Of a stretch of 64,000 nt of DNA, positions 20,403-33,899 are shown one piece after another. The stretch spans positions 45,244,095-45,308,094 of the forward strand of contig NC_050097.1 in NCBI RefSeq assembly GCF_902167145.1, given 5' to 3'. Made by a program: the position numbers and the translations under genes. The first letter of the stretch is position 1. Every line of letters starts with the position of its first letter. The stretch is from Zea mays (taxonomy: Eukaryota > Streptophyta > Magnoliopsida > Poales > Poaceae). The notes beneath the pieces were generated by a model, which saw only the letters and a list, made by a program, of their open reading frames with translations, searched no databases and had not been told where the DNA came from.

Positions 20403-23400
20403 TTAGGAGGAACGAGGGAAAAGATGGGGAAAATCTATGCGAAGCTCTTCTTCTCTTTCCCAAGTTGCTTCATCTTCAGCGTGGTGACTCCATTGCACTT
20501 TACACATCTTTATCACCTTATTTCTCGTAACTCGAGTCAAAGTATCCAAAATCTTGATCGGGTACTCCGTGTAAGTCAAATCACCTTGAACACTAAGCTC
20601 TTCCATGGGTAACTGTTCCTCAGGGACACGGAGACATTTCTTCAGTTGAGATACATGAAATACATCATGAACATCCGCAAGATGATCCGGTAACTCCAAT
20701 TGATATGCAACTTCTCCCACTCGCTTTAAGATTAAGAAGGGTCCAATAAAGCGAGGGGACAATTTTCCTTTGACTTTAAACCTTCTCATGCCCCGGAGCG
20801 GTGACACCTTCAAATAGACATAATCACCCTCCTTAAACTCAAGTAATCTCCTCCGGGTATCAGCATAACTTTTCTGCCTGGATTGTGCAGTTCTCAAATT
20901 CTCCCTTATTTGCTGAACTTGTTCCTCTGCTTCTTGTATAATCTCAGGTCCAAACAACTGCCTTTCACCAGTTTGATTCCAATACAAGGGAGTCCTGCAC
21001 TTTCTGCCATACAAAGCCTCAAACGGTGACATCTTCAAGCTGGCCTGGTAGCTATTATTATATGAGAACTCCGCATACGGCAAACTCTTATCCCAACTAC
21101 CACCATGCTTAAGAGCACAAGCTCTTAACATATCTTCCAGTACTTGGTTAGTCCTCTCAGTCTGCCCATCAGTCTGTGGATGGTAAGCCGAACTAAAATT
21201 CAATCTCGTATCCAATGACTCGTGCAACTTCTTCCAATATCGAGAGGTAAACTGTGGTCCCCGGTCTGACACAATCTTCTTTGGCACACCATGTAGGCAG
21301 ACAATCCGTGCCATGTACAACTCTGCTAACTTGGCTCCTGAATACGTGGTCTTTACTGGAATAAAGTGGGCTACCTTGGTTAGCCTGTCCACAATCACCC
21401 ATATAGAATCATATCCAGCAGACGTGCGGGGTAATCCAACAATGAAATCCATGCCAATCTCTTCCCATTTCCACTCAGGTACCTTTAGTGGGTGCAATAG
21501 CCCGGCTGGCCTCTGGTGTTCAGCTTTAACTCTTTGGCATACATCGCACATAGCCACATGTGCAGCCACATCTCTCTTTAGTCCATACCACCAATACTTT
21601 TGCTTCAAATCCTGATACATCTTAGTACTCCCAGGATGAATAGAGTAAACTGAGTCATGTGCCTCCTTCAATATGGTTTCCCGAAGACTATCAATATCGG
21701 GAACACAGATCCGATTCTTGAACCATATCGTGCCTTGCTCATCCTCTGTGAACTCCGGGCCTCTACCTTCAGTAATAAGATCCTTGATTTCTTGAATCTT
21801 AGCATCACCAACCTGACCTTTACGAATTTCTTGCTCCAAGGTAGGTTCCAATTCAATAGTAACTCCTTCCGTATGTGTAACAATTCCCAGGTTGAGCCTC
21901 TCAAAATCCTTTGCTAATTCATCAGGTAGCTGGACAACGAAAGCGGAGTGAACATGCTCCTTCCGACTCAAGGCATCTGCAACCAAATTCGCCTTGCCTG
22001 GGTGATAGTGAATCTCCAAGTCATAATCCTTAATGAGCTCCAACCAACGGCGTTGCCTCAGGTTGAGATCCTTCTGAGTGAATATATACTTCAAACTCTT
22101 ATGGTCCGTGTATACTTGGCACTTAGTTCCCATAATGTAGTGTCTCCAAATCTTAAGTGCATGCACAACGGCAGCCAACTCTAAGTCATGGGTGGGGTAG
22201 TTCAATTCATGCTTCCGCAACTGACGAGATGCATAGGCAATCACATGTCCTTCTTGCATGAGCACACATCCAAGTCCTTGGCCACATGCATCACAGTAAA
22301 TGTCAAATCCCTTCTGCAGATCTGGCATAATCAATACTGGAGGTGACATCAATCTCTCCTTCAATTGATCAAAACTCTCTTGGCATTTCTCATCCCACTT
22401 AAATTCTCTTCCTTTCTCCAAAAGCGATGTCATGGGCTTAGCAATCTTAGAAAATCCTTCAATAAATCTCCGATAATATCCTGCGAGTCCCAAGAAACTC
22501 CGAATCTCCGTAACTGTAGTGGGCACTCTCCACTCCATTATCTCCTTTACTTTAGCAGGATCCACAGCTATTCCTCCATTAGAAATAATATGACCAAGGA
22601 ATGGCACCCTGTCAATCCAAAACTCGCACTTGCTGAACTTAGCATAGAGTTGATTATCTCGTAACTTCTGTAGCACCAACCTCAGATGTTCCTCATGATC
22701 ATTATCACTCTGAGAATAAATGAGAATATCGTCGATGAATACCACGACGAATCTGTCCAAATACTCCATAAACACTTTGTTCATCAAGTTCATAAAATAA
22801 GCTGGTGCATTGGTTAATCCAAACGACATAACAGTAAACTCATATAATCCATATCGAGTCGAGAAAGCCGTCTTGGGAATATCCGATGGTCTAATCCTCA
22901 TCTGATGGTAACCCGATCGGAGATCAATCTTCGAAAATACTCTTGCACCTCTCATCTGATCAAATAAATCCTCAATACGGGGCAATGGATACTTGTTCTT
23001 CACTGTAACATCATTAAGAGATCTATAATCCACACACATCCGTTGCGATCCATCCTTCTTCTGTACAAACAAGACCGGTGCTCCCCAAGGTGAGGAACTC
23101 GGACGAATGTAACCGGCCTCTTGTAACTCCGTCAACTGCTTCTTCAGTTCCTTCAACTCCTCTACAGACATTCTATATGGCCGTTTAGAAATAGGGGCGG
23201 TTCCAGGCAAGAGATCAATAACAAACTCAACTTCTCTATCAGGTGGCATCCCTGGTAACTCCTCTGGAAAGACATCCGGAAAATCTCTAACCACCCGGAT
23301 GTTATCACCAACAAACTCCTCAGGCATAAAGAACATTGCACGCATGGATGAGGAGGTTACTGCAATATTAACTTGAAATCTTTCTCCTTTAGTGGTAGTA

Positions 23401-25028
23401 AGTTCTATGGTACCTCTACCACATGCTATAACGGCCTTTGCCTTTCTTAGCCACGACATACCAAGGATCAGATCTATACTGCTTGACTCTAATATTATAG
23501 CAGTAGCTCCAAAATCTCTACCCATAATGGTTAATGTCAATCTACGTGTCATTTGATTCGCCTCAACAGGCCCTTTAGGTGTAATTACTATCAGGGGTTT
23601 TCTCATATTTAGCAGTGGTATTTCGTTTGTGTTGGCATATCTAGCAGACATGAATGAATGTGTAGCACCAGAATCAAATAATATGGTTGCAGGAATTGTA
23701 TTAACATAAAACATACCAATTACGAGGTCCCCACCATCAGGAGTATCATCAACGCTGACTTGATTCACCCTGGCTATAGAATATCCCTTGCCAGGGGTCT
23801 GTTGCTTGTTCTGAGCTGGAGTAGTAGCAATCCTCTGTGGGCAGACATTTGCATAATGACCAATCTTCCCACACTTGAAACATTGAGTGCCCGGACTCTG
23901 TCCTGCAAACTTTGTCGGGGTGCCCGTGGGAGTAGCCTGTCGAGGAGGTGGAGTCCTCAGTGGTGATTGCTGAACTGGGCGTGGTCCTCCGGGTCGAGTC
24001 GGTGTACCCTGTGGCGAACTGTAGCGAGGACGAACACTGCTGCTACCCTGTCCCTGTGAGATAGCCTTCCTCTTCAAATCACCCAGTTGAACACGCTTGT
24101 GTTCAATAGCAAGAGCCTTATCCAGTAGCCTCTGAAATGATGGAAAAGTGTGTGCCACTAGAGCATACTGCAGCGGTCCATTAAGTCCTTCAATAAAATG
24201 CTCCTGCTTTCTCTCATCCTCAGCAACTTCCTCTGGAGCATATCTCGACAGCTGAATAAATTTATCTCTGTACTCGCTGACTGACATACTTCCTTGCTTC
24301 AGCGACAGAAATTCCTTCTTCTTGATCTTTATCATCCCAGCTGGAATATGGTAGTTCCTGAACTGCGTACTGAACTCTGCCCAGGTAATAGTATCCGCAG
24401 CATCATGGGCAGCAGTATAAGAATCCCACCAGTCAGCAGCAGGACCAGTCAGACGTCCAGAAGCATATAAGACCTTCTCCCGATCAGTGCATTGTGCAAT
24501 ATTCAGCATCTTCTCAATTGACTTCAGCCAATCATCCGCGTCCAGTGGATCAGGTGAGCTAGCGAATGTAGGTGGCTTATGACTCATAAACTCCCGGTGC
24601 TTATCACGAGGTGGAACCGGTGGTGGTGGTGGAGGCAGTGGCACTTGTTGCTGTTGTTGCTGCTGTTGCATTTGTTGCTGCAGTTGCTGTTGTTGCGCCC
24701 TCCTTTCTTGGCGTATCTCATCTCTCTCCTGGCGCAACTCCTGGCGTATATCTTCTCTTTCCTGACGCATTTCCTGGCGTTCTTGCTGCATCTGGGCACG
24801 CATATCAGCCATAGTGTCCGCCATTTGCTGCATCACCGCCATCTGAGCAGCAACCAGCGGGTCAACTCCGCCTGGTGGAGGATTAGGAGGATTCATCTCT
24901 GCAGGCTGCGGCTGAGGTTGTCTATAAATTCTTCGAGTGTGTCGGTTAGGAGGCAAATCAATTCCACCACCCCTCCTGGTATTGACCATCTGAGTTAGAT
25001 ACATATGGTAAGAAAGAGCAGTAGACAA
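20403..25028 (-). CDS. Gag-pol polyprotein, chromovirus copy 1 (intact, 1541 codons)
   Basis: Single-ORF gag-pol of a Ty3/Gypsy chromovirus. The natural start is probably MVNTRRGGG at residue 14, as is usual for this lineage. Order (residues approximate): Q-rich coiled gag (80-140), retrotransposon gag domain (150-300), zinc knuckle [14 protein letters not shown] (381-394), aspartic protease [10 protein letters not shown] (450), reverse transcriptase with [11 protein letters not shown] (755-765), RNase H starting IYCDACGQG (907), integrase zinc finger (1120-1160, CDVCQ), integrase core D (GMDFIVGL, 1192), D (SDRGPQF, 1255) and E (DGQTERTN, 1290), and a C-terminal chromodomain (about 1490-1541, [14 protein letters not shown]). 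All catalytic residues inspected are present. Copy 2 differs at two residues that I noticed (P/S after WIDRV; R/W after DIDSL). This is a candidate autonomous element. Confidence 0.95.
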   Translation of the reverse strand: MSTALSYHMYLTQMVNTRRGGGIDLPPNRHTRRIYRQPQPQPAEMNPPNPPPGGVDPLVAAQMAVMQQMADTMADMRAQMQQERQEMRQEREDIRQELRQERDEIRQERRAQQQQLQQQMQQQQQQQQVPLPPPPPPVPPRDKHREFMSHKPPTFASSPDPLDADDWLKSIEKMLNIAQCTDREKVLYASGRLTGPAADWWDSYTAAHDAADTITWAEFSTQFRNYHIPAGMIKIKKKEFLSLKQGSMSVSEYRDKFIQLSRYAPEEVAEDERKQEHFIEGLNGPLQYALVAHTFPSFQRLLDKALAIEHKRVQLGDLKRKAISQGQGSSSVRPRYSSPQGTPTRPGGPRPVQQSPLRTPPPRQATPTGTPTKFAGQSPGTQCFKCGKIGHYANVCPQRIATTPAQNKQQTPGKGYSIARVNQVSVDDTPDGGDLVIGMFYVNTIPATILFDSGATHSFMSARYANTNEIPLLNMRKPLIVITPKGPVEANQMTRRLTLTIMGRDFGATAIILESSSIDLILGMSWLRKAKAVIACGRGTIELTTTKGERFQVNIAVTSSSMRAMFFMPEEFVGDNIRVVRDFPDVFPEELPGMPPDREVEFVIDLLPGTAPISKRPYRMSVEELKELKKQLTELQEAGYIRPSSSPWGAPVLFVQKKDGSQRMCVDYRSLNDVTVKNKYPLPRIEDLFDQMRGARVFSKIDLRSGYHQMRIRPSDIPKTAFSTRYGLYEFTVMSFGLTNAPAYFMNLMNKVFMEYLDRFVVVFIDDILIYSQSDNDHEEHLRLVLQKLRDNQLYAKFSKCEFWIDRVPFLGHIISNGGIAVDPAKVKEIMEWRVPTTVTEIRSFLGLAGYYRRFIEGFSKIAKPMTSLLEKGREFKWDEKCQESFDQLKERLMSPPVLIMPDLQKGFDIYCDACGQGLGCVLMQEGHVIAYASRQLRKHELNYPTHDLELAAVVHALKIWRHYIMGTKCQVYTDHKSLKYIFTQKDLNLRQRRWLELIKDYDLEIHYHPGKANLVADALSRKEHVHSAFVVQLPDELAKDFERLNLGIVTHTEGVTIELEPTLEQEIRKGQVGDAKIQEIKDLITEGRGPEFTEDEQGTIWFKNRICVPDIDSLRETILKEAHDSVYSIHPGSTKMYQDLKQKYWWYGLKRDVAAHVAMCDVCQRVKAEHQRPAGLLHPLKVPEWKWEEIGMDFIVGLPRTSAGYDSIWVIVDRLTKVAHFIPVKTTYSGAKLAELYMARIVCLHGVPKKIVSDRGPQFTSRYWKKLHESLDTRLNFSSAYHPQTDGQTERTNQVLEDMLRACALKHGGSWDKSLPYAEFSYNNSYQASLKMSPFEALYGRKCRTPLYWNQTGERQLFGPEIIQEAEEQVQQIRENLRTAQSRQKSYADTRRRLLEFKEGDYVYLKVSPLRGMRRFKVKGKLSPRFIGPFLILKRVGEVAYQLELPDHLADVHDVFHVSQLKKCLRVPEEQLPMEELSVQGDLTYTEYPIKILDTLTRVTRNKVIKMCKVQWSHHAEDEATWEREEELRIDFPHLFPRSS

Positions 25029-25450
25029 GGCAGTAATTACAATCGTGTTACTTTGGGGGATTTATTAGCTAAGCAGATTAATATTTCACCTACTATAGCT
25101 AATTCAATACCTTATGTTGGTACATGCTAAGATGTCCATCTATAATAATTCAATCAATCAAAGAAGCAAATCAGACATTTAGCATCAGCACAATCAACCA
25201 ACATTTTTTTTAAGAAAATAGTTTTAACTTTTGTTTCGGGTTCCCTAACTCTTAAGAATGTCATAGGGGTAGGGATTCCAAGGTTTGAAATCCATCTTGT
25301 CTCAGAGTAGAAAAGGTAAGAATGATCAGAGTAGAACAGTAGAAGGTGAGATAGGATCAAGATAAGGTAAGTATGGAATGAATCAGAGTAAGATAAGTAG
25401 ATAAGGGTTTTGTCCATTTCTATCTAGGCTTCGTCCTACAGTCAACATTT

Positions 25451-25462
25451 CCTCTGATACCA
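25451..25462 (-). other. Primer-binding site, chromovirus copy 1
   Basis: On the minus strand, tggtatcagagg lies 4 nt after the LTR end. It is complementary to the 3' end of initiator tRNA-Met, the usual primer of chromoviruses. The same site is at 33884-33895 for copy 2. Confidence 0.85.
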
Positions 25463-25466
25463 CTTC

Positions 25467-28400
25467 TGTAACACCCGGTTTTAAGGAACAAAGCCGGGTG
25501 CATCTCATACATGCGCCAAGAAGACAACATATATAATAACAGAGTGTATAGAGATAAATGTCACAAAACATCAGAGTATTTATTACATAGCGGAAGACTT
25601 ATTACAAAATAAAGATAAATATAAAACGAACTAAGGATCGTTGGCGCCAATGTCGACTGAGAAACGCCATCTAGATCAGATCGAACTCCTCAGTGTTAGG
25701 CGGCTCCTCTTCGACCACCTGTTCTTCTCCTGTGGGGGGGGTGTGAGACAGCAAGAGTGAGCTCACATACGCTCATCGCTCAACAAGTTGTGGGGAATAA
25801 TGTGACATGAACTCACCAAAGGTGGGAGTTCATGAAGTGTAAGGCTGATCAATGGAATAAAGGCTGAGGCTAAGCATTGCTTTTATAAGTTGGTCAAAAT
25901 TTTATTAGCAATTACTAAGTGTAAGTAAATACCAAACCTTAATAATAATAAAGAACAGTAATAGTAAAATAATCCCAAATGCGATGCAAATGTCAAATTG
26001 AATTTAAGTTCCATATTTAATCATGTGAGGGTCCGAGCCGCTCTTGACCGTGAGCACGGCTAGTATACTAGTTTTACACTCTGCAGAGGTTGCGCATCTT
26101 TACCCACAAGTCGTGTATCCCATGTCGCCTGGGTTTGCAAGGCCCTTAGACACTACCGAGGTGAATGGCTAGGGATCCACTACGAGGCCTTTACAAAGTT
26201 CCACTAGCTTCCGAAAACCCGCTACAGTTTATAGGAAGATCCAGTACAGGGTTCCTGGCTGACCGCCATCGCAGCAAAATCAACCAGGGACCTCCCCGCA
26301 CTGACCTCTCCCCTACTGCCCTTGCCCCTTTCAGGTAAGGTAGTCTTCCACTAGCTTTCCTAATTAGTCAGCCAAGGGCGTCCCATTATACCCTTGTGGT
26401 AGCACTGTTTTCCCGGGTGGTCGCTCCATGTTCCCATTAATTTAATGATCTTAACATGAACAATAATAATAACAAGTTAATAACAGAATAATCATGAATA
26501 GTGTATCTCCATACCCAATCCACATAAAGCAATAGCAAGTACTACCCAAAAATATTTCAGGGGTGAACAAGGTATAGAGGTAATCAAAACTGGGGTAACA
26601 TAAAGGCTCCCATCAAAATTATCCTATGCAGATCATTAAAATTAATAAGAACATGGCTGGGAAAGTAAGTGATCAAGGGCACAACTTGCCTTCAATGAGC
26701 TCCTGCTCAGCTACTTCAACCTGCTGCTCACCAGGATCCTCGGTCACGGGCTCTTCTACTCGCCACAATACAAACAAGCACAGGATACAGGGAAAATTAA
26801 CATTACACCAAGCATGTAAACAAAATACACAGAGATATTCTACATAATAAAATAAAATTCTAGGAACAGGAATCATAATTTTCTGAGTTATAGATTTTAA
26901 GTTATGCATTTTCAAAGGTTTTATGTGCTTTAAATAGGATTAAGTGGTAAATAAATTCCTTACTGTTTTCATGACATAACAGAGGCTCTAGATGATAGAT
27001 AATAATATTATAAAATTTTAGGAACTGGAATGGCTCAATTTGGAGTTTATATGAATTTTCTATGAATTATTGAAGTTCTAGTAATTATTTTCATATTGAA
27101 AATCCATTTTCTATTTCATTTATTCAAATTAAATGATCTCTGGACTGGGCCTCGATTTCTGTAAAGCGCAGGGGCTTCGGAGTAAAACCCCGCAGACACA
27201 GAGCACAGTTCACGTGGATGGCGGGTTGATTTGCTAAAAAGTGAGGGGTTCTTTTATAACTCTGACCCGCGAAGGGGTATCTTCTAATCTCGGCCGCACG
27301 ATCACCATTGGACGCTACAGATTAGATCCCAGCGGCCCCGAACCGGTATGCCCTCATAGCCGCACGAATCAAGATCTAGGGTCCCGATTTAAAACAGGGG
27401 ATCACGCCCCAGACGCGCCCGATCCCGATCGGACGGCCACCGTTACACTTCCCGAATCGGTACGCATAAACTAATCAACACCGTCGGTGAAAGATCCAAC
27501 GGTTGAAAACCTCACACTCTCATATCTAATCATAGCCGTACATCATTGCATCAACAGACCAGGATCTTCCCCTACCTCACGGCCGAGCGAACGGCGGCGC
27601 CCGCGACGGACGCGGCGGCACATCGCCGGAGAACCCGATTCCTACCCTACGGTGCACCATCCCAGCATCTGATACTCGCGGAACAAAATTGACACGACGG
27701 CGAACATGGGATGGGGGTTCATACCAACAGTTGGAGGCCGAACGCCCCTGACCACGGCGCGGCGGAGATGGCACACGACGGTGAGGAATCCCGGGGGCTC
27801 CGTCGACCAATCGTGCACGTCGAGGCCACCGACACCTTCCTCGCGGTCCGTGGAGACTTCTAGACACGACGTTAGGGCAGCGGCAACGGGGAGCACGAGG
27901 TTTGCCGACCGGCCCTCACTCCTAGCCCGCGGCGGCACTCAACCTCACTCGAATTTTCCCCCCTCTCTGTGCGATTCACGGCGGCGCAAGCGGATGAGGA
28001 GGGAAGGAAGGAGCAGGGGAGTTCGCCTACTTATCCTCCGTGGACCCGGCTCGGGCTGGAAGGAGGTCGCCCGCGATTCACGGCCACGGCGACGAGTACC
28101 CCGCGCGGTCAGTTAAGGCGAAGAGGAACGGCTGACACGGGGGGTCGGGTTGTCAGCGACCGCGCGTGACTTCCTGTTGCAACAGAACCCGCGAGGAAAG
28201 GGGGAAACCCCGACAGGCGGGTCCCACCTGTCGGCGCCGAAGACCGACCGGCGGCCCCAGTTGACAGCGAGCCATCACATGACCAGCGCGGGAGCGTGTG
28301 GGCTGGCGCGGTGAAGGTGGGCCGAATTTGGTACAGTCGGCCCAAGTAAGGTTTCTTCTCTTTTTTTTATTTTCTATTCTCTTCTCTAATTTTTTTCAAA

Positions 28401-28797
28401 TTTAAATCTCAAATTTGAATTCCACTTAAGTGCAAATTCAAGTTCATGTTAACTATGCAATTTATTCTCACCATCATGTGGTAAAGTTATTCACTTTTAA
28501 TATTATTTTATATTGAATAATATTTCTTTCTTTACATTTTTATTTCCAAATTCTAAGATTTGAATTAGGTTTTAATCCTTCATTTACATCATTAATGTAA
28601 CCTTATTGATATTTTCTTTATTATTAAATGCACAAACAATTAAACTCCAGCATGATGCACAATTTTAGTGGTATACATTCTTATTAATTATTTGTTTTCA
28701 TGTGATGTTCTCATGAAATGATAAATATAGACAACACATATAGATATAGAGTAATATACTTTCTCTTTTTAGCCTTTCTTACAAAGTGGGCGTTACA
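25467..28797 (-). repeat. LTR 2 of the array (shared middle LTR)
   Basis: 3331 bp, serving as 5' LTR of copy 1 and 3' LTR of copy 2. It carries A at 27556 and A at 27664 where both outer LTRs carry G. No target duplication flanks it. Confidence 0.92.
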
Positions 28798-28813
28798 AAT
28801 CCTACCCCCCTTA
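28798..28813 (-). other. Polypurine tract, chromovirus copy 2
   Basis: Identical to the tract of copy 1 (minus strand taaggggggtaggatt), immediately before the middle LTR in element orientation. Confidence 0.7.
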
Positions 28814-28835
28814 AAAATAATCTCGTCCTCGAGAT

Positions 28836-31800
28836 TTAGGAGGAACGAGGGAAAAGATGGGGAAAATCTATGCGAAGCTCTTCTTCTCTTTCCCAAGTTG
28901 CTTCATCTTCAGCGTGGTGACTCCATTGCACTTTACACATCTTTATCACCTTATTTCTCGTAACTCGAGTCAAAGTATCCAAAATCTTGATCGGGTACTC
29001 CGTGTAAGTCAAATCACCTTGAACACTAAGCTCTTCCATGGGTAACTGTTCCTCAGGGACACGGAGACATTTCTTCAGTTGAGATACATGAAATACATCA
29101 TGAACATCCGCAAGATGATCCGGTAACTCCAATTGATATGCAACTTCTCCCACTCGCTTTAAGATTAAGAAGGGTCCAATAAAGCGAGGGGACAATTTTC
29201 CTTTGACTTTAAACCTTCTCATGCCCCGGAGCGGTGACACCTTCAAATAGACATAATCACCCTCCTTAAACTCAAGTAATCTCCTCCGGGTATCAGCATA
29301 ACTTTTCTGCCTGGATTGTGCAGTTCTCAAATTCTCCCTTATTTGCTGAACTTGTTCCTCTGCTTCTTGTATAATCTCAGGTCCAAACAACTGCCTTTCA
29401 CCAGTTTGATTCCAATACAAGGGAGTCCTGCACTTTCTGCCATACAAAGCCTCAAACGGTGACATCTTCAAGCTGGCCTGGTAGCTATTATTATATGAGA
29501 ACTCCGCATACGGCAAACTCTTATCCCAACTACCACCATGCTTAAGAGCACAAGCTCTTAACATATCTTCCAGTACTTGGTTAGTCCTCTCAGTCTGCCC
29601 ATCAGTCTGTGGATGGTAAGCCGAACTAAAATTCAATCTCGTATCCAATGACTCGTGCAACTTCTTCCAATATCGAGAGGTAAACTGTGGTCCCCGGTCT
29701 GACACAATCTTCTTTGGCACACCATGTAGGCAGACAATCCGTGCCATGTACAACTCTGCTAACTTGGCTCCTGAATACGTGGTCTTTACTGGAATAAAGT
29801 GGGCTACCTTGGTTAGCCTGTCCACAATCACCCATATAGAATCATATCCAGCAGACGTGCGGGGTAATCCAACAATGAAATCCATGCCAATCTCTTCCCA
29901 TTTCCACTCAGGTACCTTTAGTGGGTGCAATAGCCCGGCTGGCCTCTGGTGTTCAGCTTTAACTCTTTGGCATACATCGCACATAGCCACATGTGCAGCC
30001 ACATCTCTCTTTAGTCCATACCACCAATACTTTTGCTTCAAATCCTGATACATCTTAGTACTCCCAGGATGAATAGAGTAAACTGAGTCATGTGCCTCCT
30101 TCAATATGGTTTCCCAAAGACTATCAATATCGGGAACACAGATCCGATTCTTGAACCATATCGTGCCTTGCTCATCCTCTGTGAACTCCGGGCCTCTACC
30201 TTCAGTAATAAGATCCTTGATTTCTTGAATCTTAGCATCACCAACCTGACCTTTACGAATTTCTTGCTCCAAGGTAGGTTCCAATTCAATAGTAACTCCT
30301 TCCGTATGTGTAACAATTCCCAGGTTGAGCCTCTCAAAATCCTTTGCTAATTCATCAGGTAGCTGGACAACGAAAGCGGAGTGAACATGCTCCTTCCGAC
30401 TCAAGGCATCTGCAACCAAATTCGCCTTGCCTGGGTGATAGTGAATCTCCAAGTCATAATCCTTAATGAGCTCCAACCAACGGCGTTGCCTCAGGTTGAG
30501 ATCCTTCTGAGTGAATATATACTTCAAACTCTTATGGTCCGTGTATACTTGGCACTTAGTTCCCATAATGTAGTGTCTCCAAATCTTAAGTGCATGCACA
30601 ACGGCAGCCAACTCTAAGTCATGGGTGGGGTAGTTCAATTCATGCTTCCGCAACTGACGAGATGCATAGGCAATCACATGTCCTTCTTGCATGAGCACAC
30701 ATCCAAGTCCTTGGCCACATGCATCACAGTAAATGTCAAATCCCTTCTGCAGATCTGGCATAATCAATACTGGAGGTGACATCAATCTCTCCTTCAATTG
30801 ATCAAAACTCTCTTGGCATTTCTCATCCCACTTAAATTCTCTTCCTTTCTCCAAAAGCGATGTCATGGGCTTAGCAATCTTAGAAAATCCTTCAATAAAT
30901 CTCCGATAATATCCTGCGAGTCCCAAGAAACTCCGAATCTCCGTAACTGTAGTGGGCACTCTCCACTCCATTATCTCCTTTACTTTAGCAGGATCCACAG
31001 CTATTCCTCCATTAGAAATAATATGACCAAGGAATGACACCCTGTCAATCCAAAACTCGCACTTGCTGAACTTAGCATAGAGTTGATTATCTCGTAACTT
31101 CTGTAGCACCAACCTCAGATGTTCCTCATGATCATTATCACTCTGAGAATAAATGAGAATATCGTCGATGAATACCACGACGAATCTGTCCAAATACTCC
31201 ATAAACACTTTGTTCATCAAGTTCATAAAATAAGCTGGTGCATTGGTTAATCCAAACGACATAACAGTAAACTCATATAATCCATATCGAGTCGAGAAAG
31301 CCGTCTTGGGAATATCCGATGGTCTAATCCTCATCTGATGGTAACCCGATCGGAGATCAATCTTCGAAAATACTCTTGCACCTCTCATCTGATCAAATAA
31401 ATCCTCAATACGGGGCAATGGATACTTGTTCTTCACTGTAACATCATTAAGAGATCTATAATCCACACACATCCGTTGCGATCCATCCTTCTTCTGTACA
31501 AACAAGACCGGTGCTCCCCAAGGTGAGGAACTCGGACGAATGTAACCGGCCTCTTGTAACTCCGTCAACTGCTTCTTCAGTTCCTTCAACTCCTCTACAG
31601 ACATTCTATATGGCCGTTTAGAAATAGGGGCGGTTCCAGGCAAGAGATCAATAACAAACTCAACTTCTCTATCAGGTGGCATCCCTGGTAACTCCTCTGG
31701 AAAGACATCCGGAAAATCTCTAACCACCCGGATGTTATCACCAACAAACTCCTCAGGCATAAAGAACATTGCACGCATGGATGAGGAGGTTACTGCAATA

Positions 31801-33461
31801 TTAACTTGAAATCTTTCTCCTTTAGTGGTAGTAAGTTCTATGGTACCTCTACCACATGCTATAACGGCCTTTGCCTTTCTTAGCCACGACATACCAAGGA
31901 TCAGATCTATACTGCTTGACTCTAATATTATAGCAGTAGCTCCAAAATCTCTACCCATAATGGTTAATGTCAATCTACGTGTCATTTGATTCGCCTCAAC
32001 AGGCCCTTTAGGTGTAATTACTATCAGGGGTTTTCTCATATTTAGCAGTGGTATTTCGTTTGTGTTGGCATATCTAGCAGACATGAATGAATGTGTAGCA
32101 CCAGAATCAAATAATATGGTTGCAGGAATTGTATTAACATAAAACATACCAATTACGAGGTCCCCACCATCAGGAGTATCATCAACGCTGACTTGATTCA
32201 CCCTGGCTATAGAATATCCCTTGCCAGGGGTCTGTTGCTTGTTCTGAGCTGGAGTAGTAGCAATCCTCTGTGGGCAGACATTTGCATAATGACCAATCTT
32301 CCCACACTTGAAACATTGAGTGCCCGGACTCTGTCCTGCAAACTTTGTCGGGGTGCCCGTGGGAGTAGCCTGTCGAGGAGGTGGAGTCCTCAGTGGTGAT
32401 TGCTGAACTGGGCGTGGTCCTCCGGGTCGAGTCGGTGTACCCTGTGGCGAACTGTAGCGAGGACGAACACTGCTGCTACCCTGTCCCTGTGAGATAGCCT
32501 TCCTCTTCAAATCACCCAGTTGAACACGCTTGTGTTCAATAGCAAGAGCCTTATCCAGTAGCCTCTGAAATGATGGAAAAGTGTGTGCCACTAGAGCATA
32601 CTGCAGCGGTCCATTAAGTCCTTCAATAAAATGCTCCTGCTTTCTCTCATCCTCAGCAACTTCCTCTGGAGCATATCTCGACAGCTGAATAAATTTATCT
32701 CTGTACTCGCTGACTGACATACTTCCTTGCTTCAGCGACAGAAATTCCTTCTTCTTGATCTTTATCATCCCAGCTGGAATATGGTAGTTCCTGAACTGCG
32801 TACTGAACTCTGCCCAGGTAATAGTATCTGCAGCATCATGGGCAGCAGTATAAGAATCCCACCAGTCAGCAGCAGGACCAGTCAGACGTCCAGAAGCATA
32901 TAAGACCTTCTCCCGATCAGTGCATTGTGCAATATTCAGCATCTTCTCAATTGACTTCAGCCAATCATCCGCGTCCAGTGGATCAGGTGAGCTAGCGAAT
33001 GTAGGTGGCTTATGACTCATAAACTCCCGGTGCTTATCACGAGGTGGAACCGGTGGTGGTGGTGGAGGCAGTGGCACTTGTTGCTGTTGTTGCTGCTGTT
33101 GCATTTGTTGCTGCAGTTGCTGTTGTTGCGCCCTCCTTTCTTGGCGTATCTCATCTCTCTCCTGGCGCAACTCCTGGCGTATATCTTCTCTTTCCTGACG
33201 CATTTCCTGGCGTTCTTGCTGCATCTGGGCACGCATATCAGCCATAGTGTCCGCCATTTGCTGCATCACCGCCATCTGAGCAGCAACCAGCGGGTCAACT
33301 CCGCCTGGTGGAGGATTAGGAGGATTCATCTCTGCAGGCTGCGGCTGAGGTTGTCTATAAATTCTTCGAGTGTGTCGGTTAGGAGGCAAATCAATTCCAC
33401 CACCCCTCCTGGTATTGACCATCTGAGTTAGATACATATGGTAAGAAAGAGCAGTAGACAA
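28836..33461 (-). CDS. Gag-pol polyprotein, chromovirus copy 2 (intact, 1541 codons)
   Basis: Same length and domain order as copy 1: gag, zinc knuckle, DSGA protease, FIDD reverse transcriptase, RNase H, HHCC-DDE integrase, chromodomain. Differences noticed are WIDRVS (P in copy 1), DIDSLWE (R in copy 1) and a silent change at 32829. Catalytic residues are present in both copies. The arginine before ETILKEAH lies just upstream of the integrase zinc finger, so the tryptophan variant may or may not matter. It is transcribed from LTR 3 (33900-37230) if active. Confidence 0.95.
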   Translation of the reverse strand: MSTALSYHMYLTQMVNTRRGGGIDLPPNRHTRRIYRQPQPQPAEMNPPNPPPGGVDPLVAAQMAVMQQMADTMADMRAQMQQERQEMRQEREDIRQELRQERDEIRQERRAQQQQLQQQMQQQQQQQQVPLPPPPPPVPPRDKHREFMSHKPPTFASSPDPLDADDWLKSIEKMLNIAQCTDREKVLYASGRLTGPAADWWDSYTAAHDAADTITWAEFSTQFRNYHIPAGMIKIKKKEFLSLKQGSMSVSEYRDKFIQLSRYAPEEVAEDERKQEHFIEGLNGPLQYALVAHTFPSFQRLLDKALAIEHKRVQLGDLKRKAISQGQGSSSVRPRYSSPQGTPTRPGGPRPVQQSPLRTPPPRQATPTGTPTKFAGQSPGTQCFKCGKIGHYANVCPQRIATTPAQNKQQTPGKGYSIARVNQVSVDDTPDGGDLVIGMFYVNTIPATILFDSGATHSFMSARYANTNEIPLLNMRKPLIVITPKGPVEANQMTRRLTLTIMGRDFGATAIILESSSIDLILGMSWLRKAKAVIACGRGTIELTTTKGERFQVNIAVTSSSMRAMFFMPEEFVGDNIRVVRDFPDVFPEELPGMPPDREVEFVIDLLPGTAPISKRPYRMSVEELKELKKQLTELQEAGYIRPSSSPWGAPVLFVQKKDGSQRMCVDYRSLNDVTVKNKYPLPRIEDLFDQMRGARVFSKIDLRSGYHQMRIRPSDIPKTAFSTRYGLYEFTVMSFGLTNAPAYFMNLMNKVFMEYLDRFVVVFIDDILIYSQSDNDHEEHLRLVLQKLRDNQLYAKFSKCEFWIDRVSFLGHIISNGGIAVDPAKVKEIMEWRVPTTVTEIRSFLGLAGYYRRFIEGFSKIAKPMTSLLEKGREFKWDEKCQESFDQLKERLMSPPVLIMPDLQKGFDIYCDACGQGLGCVLMQEGHVIAYASRQLRKHELNYPTHDLELAAVVHALKIWRHYIMGTKCQVYTDHKSLKYIFTQKDLNLRQRRWLELIKDYDLEIHYHPGKANLVADALSRKEHVHSAFVVQLPDELAKDFERLNLGIVTHTEGVTIELEPTLEQEIRKGQVGDAKIQEIKDLITEGRGPEFTEDEQGTIWFKNRICVPDIDSLWETILKEAHDSVYSIHPGSTKMYQDLKQKYWWYGLKRDVAAHVAMCDVCQRVKAEHQRPAGLLHPLKVPEWKWEEIGMDFIVGLPRTSAGYDSIWVIVDRLTKVAHFIPVKTTYSGAKLAELYMARIVCLHGVPKKIVSDRGPQFTSRYWKKLHESLDTRLNFSSAYHPQTDGQTERTNQVLEDMLRACALKHGGSWDKSLPYAEFSYNNSYQASLKMSPFEALYGRKCRTPLYWNQTGERQLFGPEIIQEAEEQVQQIRENLRTAQSRQKSYADTRRRLLEFKEGDYVYLKVSPLRGMRRFKVKGKLSPRFIGPFLILKRVGEVAYQLELPDHLADVHDVFHVSQLKKCLRVPEEQLPMEELSVQGDLTYTEYPIKILDTLTRVTRNKVIKMCKVQWSHHAEDEATWEREEELRIDFPHLFPRSS

Positions 33462-33883
33462 GGCAGTAATTACAATCGTGTTACTTTGGGGGATTTATTA
33501 GCTAAGCAGATTAATATTTCACCTACTATAGCTAATTCAATACCTTATGTTGGTACATGCTAAGATGTCCATCTATAATAATTCAATCAATCAAAGAAGC
33601 AAATCAGACATTTAGCATCAGCACAATCAACCAACATTTTTTTTAAGAAAATAGTTTTAACTTTTGTTTCGGGTTCCCTAACTCTTAAGAATGTCATAGG
33701 GGTAGGGATTCCAAGGTTTGAAATCCATCTTGTCTCAGAGTAGAAAAGGTAAGAATGATCAGAGTAGAACAGTAGAAGGTGAGATAGGATCAAGATAAGG
33801 TAAGTATGGAATGAATCAGAGTAAGATAAGTAGATAAGGGTTTTGTCCATTTCTATCTAGGCTTCGTCCTACAGTCAACATTT

Positions 33884-33895
33884 CCTCTGATACCA
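33884..33895 (-). other. Primer-binding site, chromovirus copy 2
   Basis: The initiator tRNA-Met-complementary tggtatcagagg on the minus strand, 4 nt from LTR 3. It is identical to copy 1. Confidence 0.85.
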
Positions 33896-33899
33896 CTTC

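Noticed and set aside
24579..24998. Leucine-rich 139-codon plus-strand frame (also 33012-33431)
   Set aside because: Antisense of the Q-rich gag segment of the chromovirus; repeated identically in both copies.
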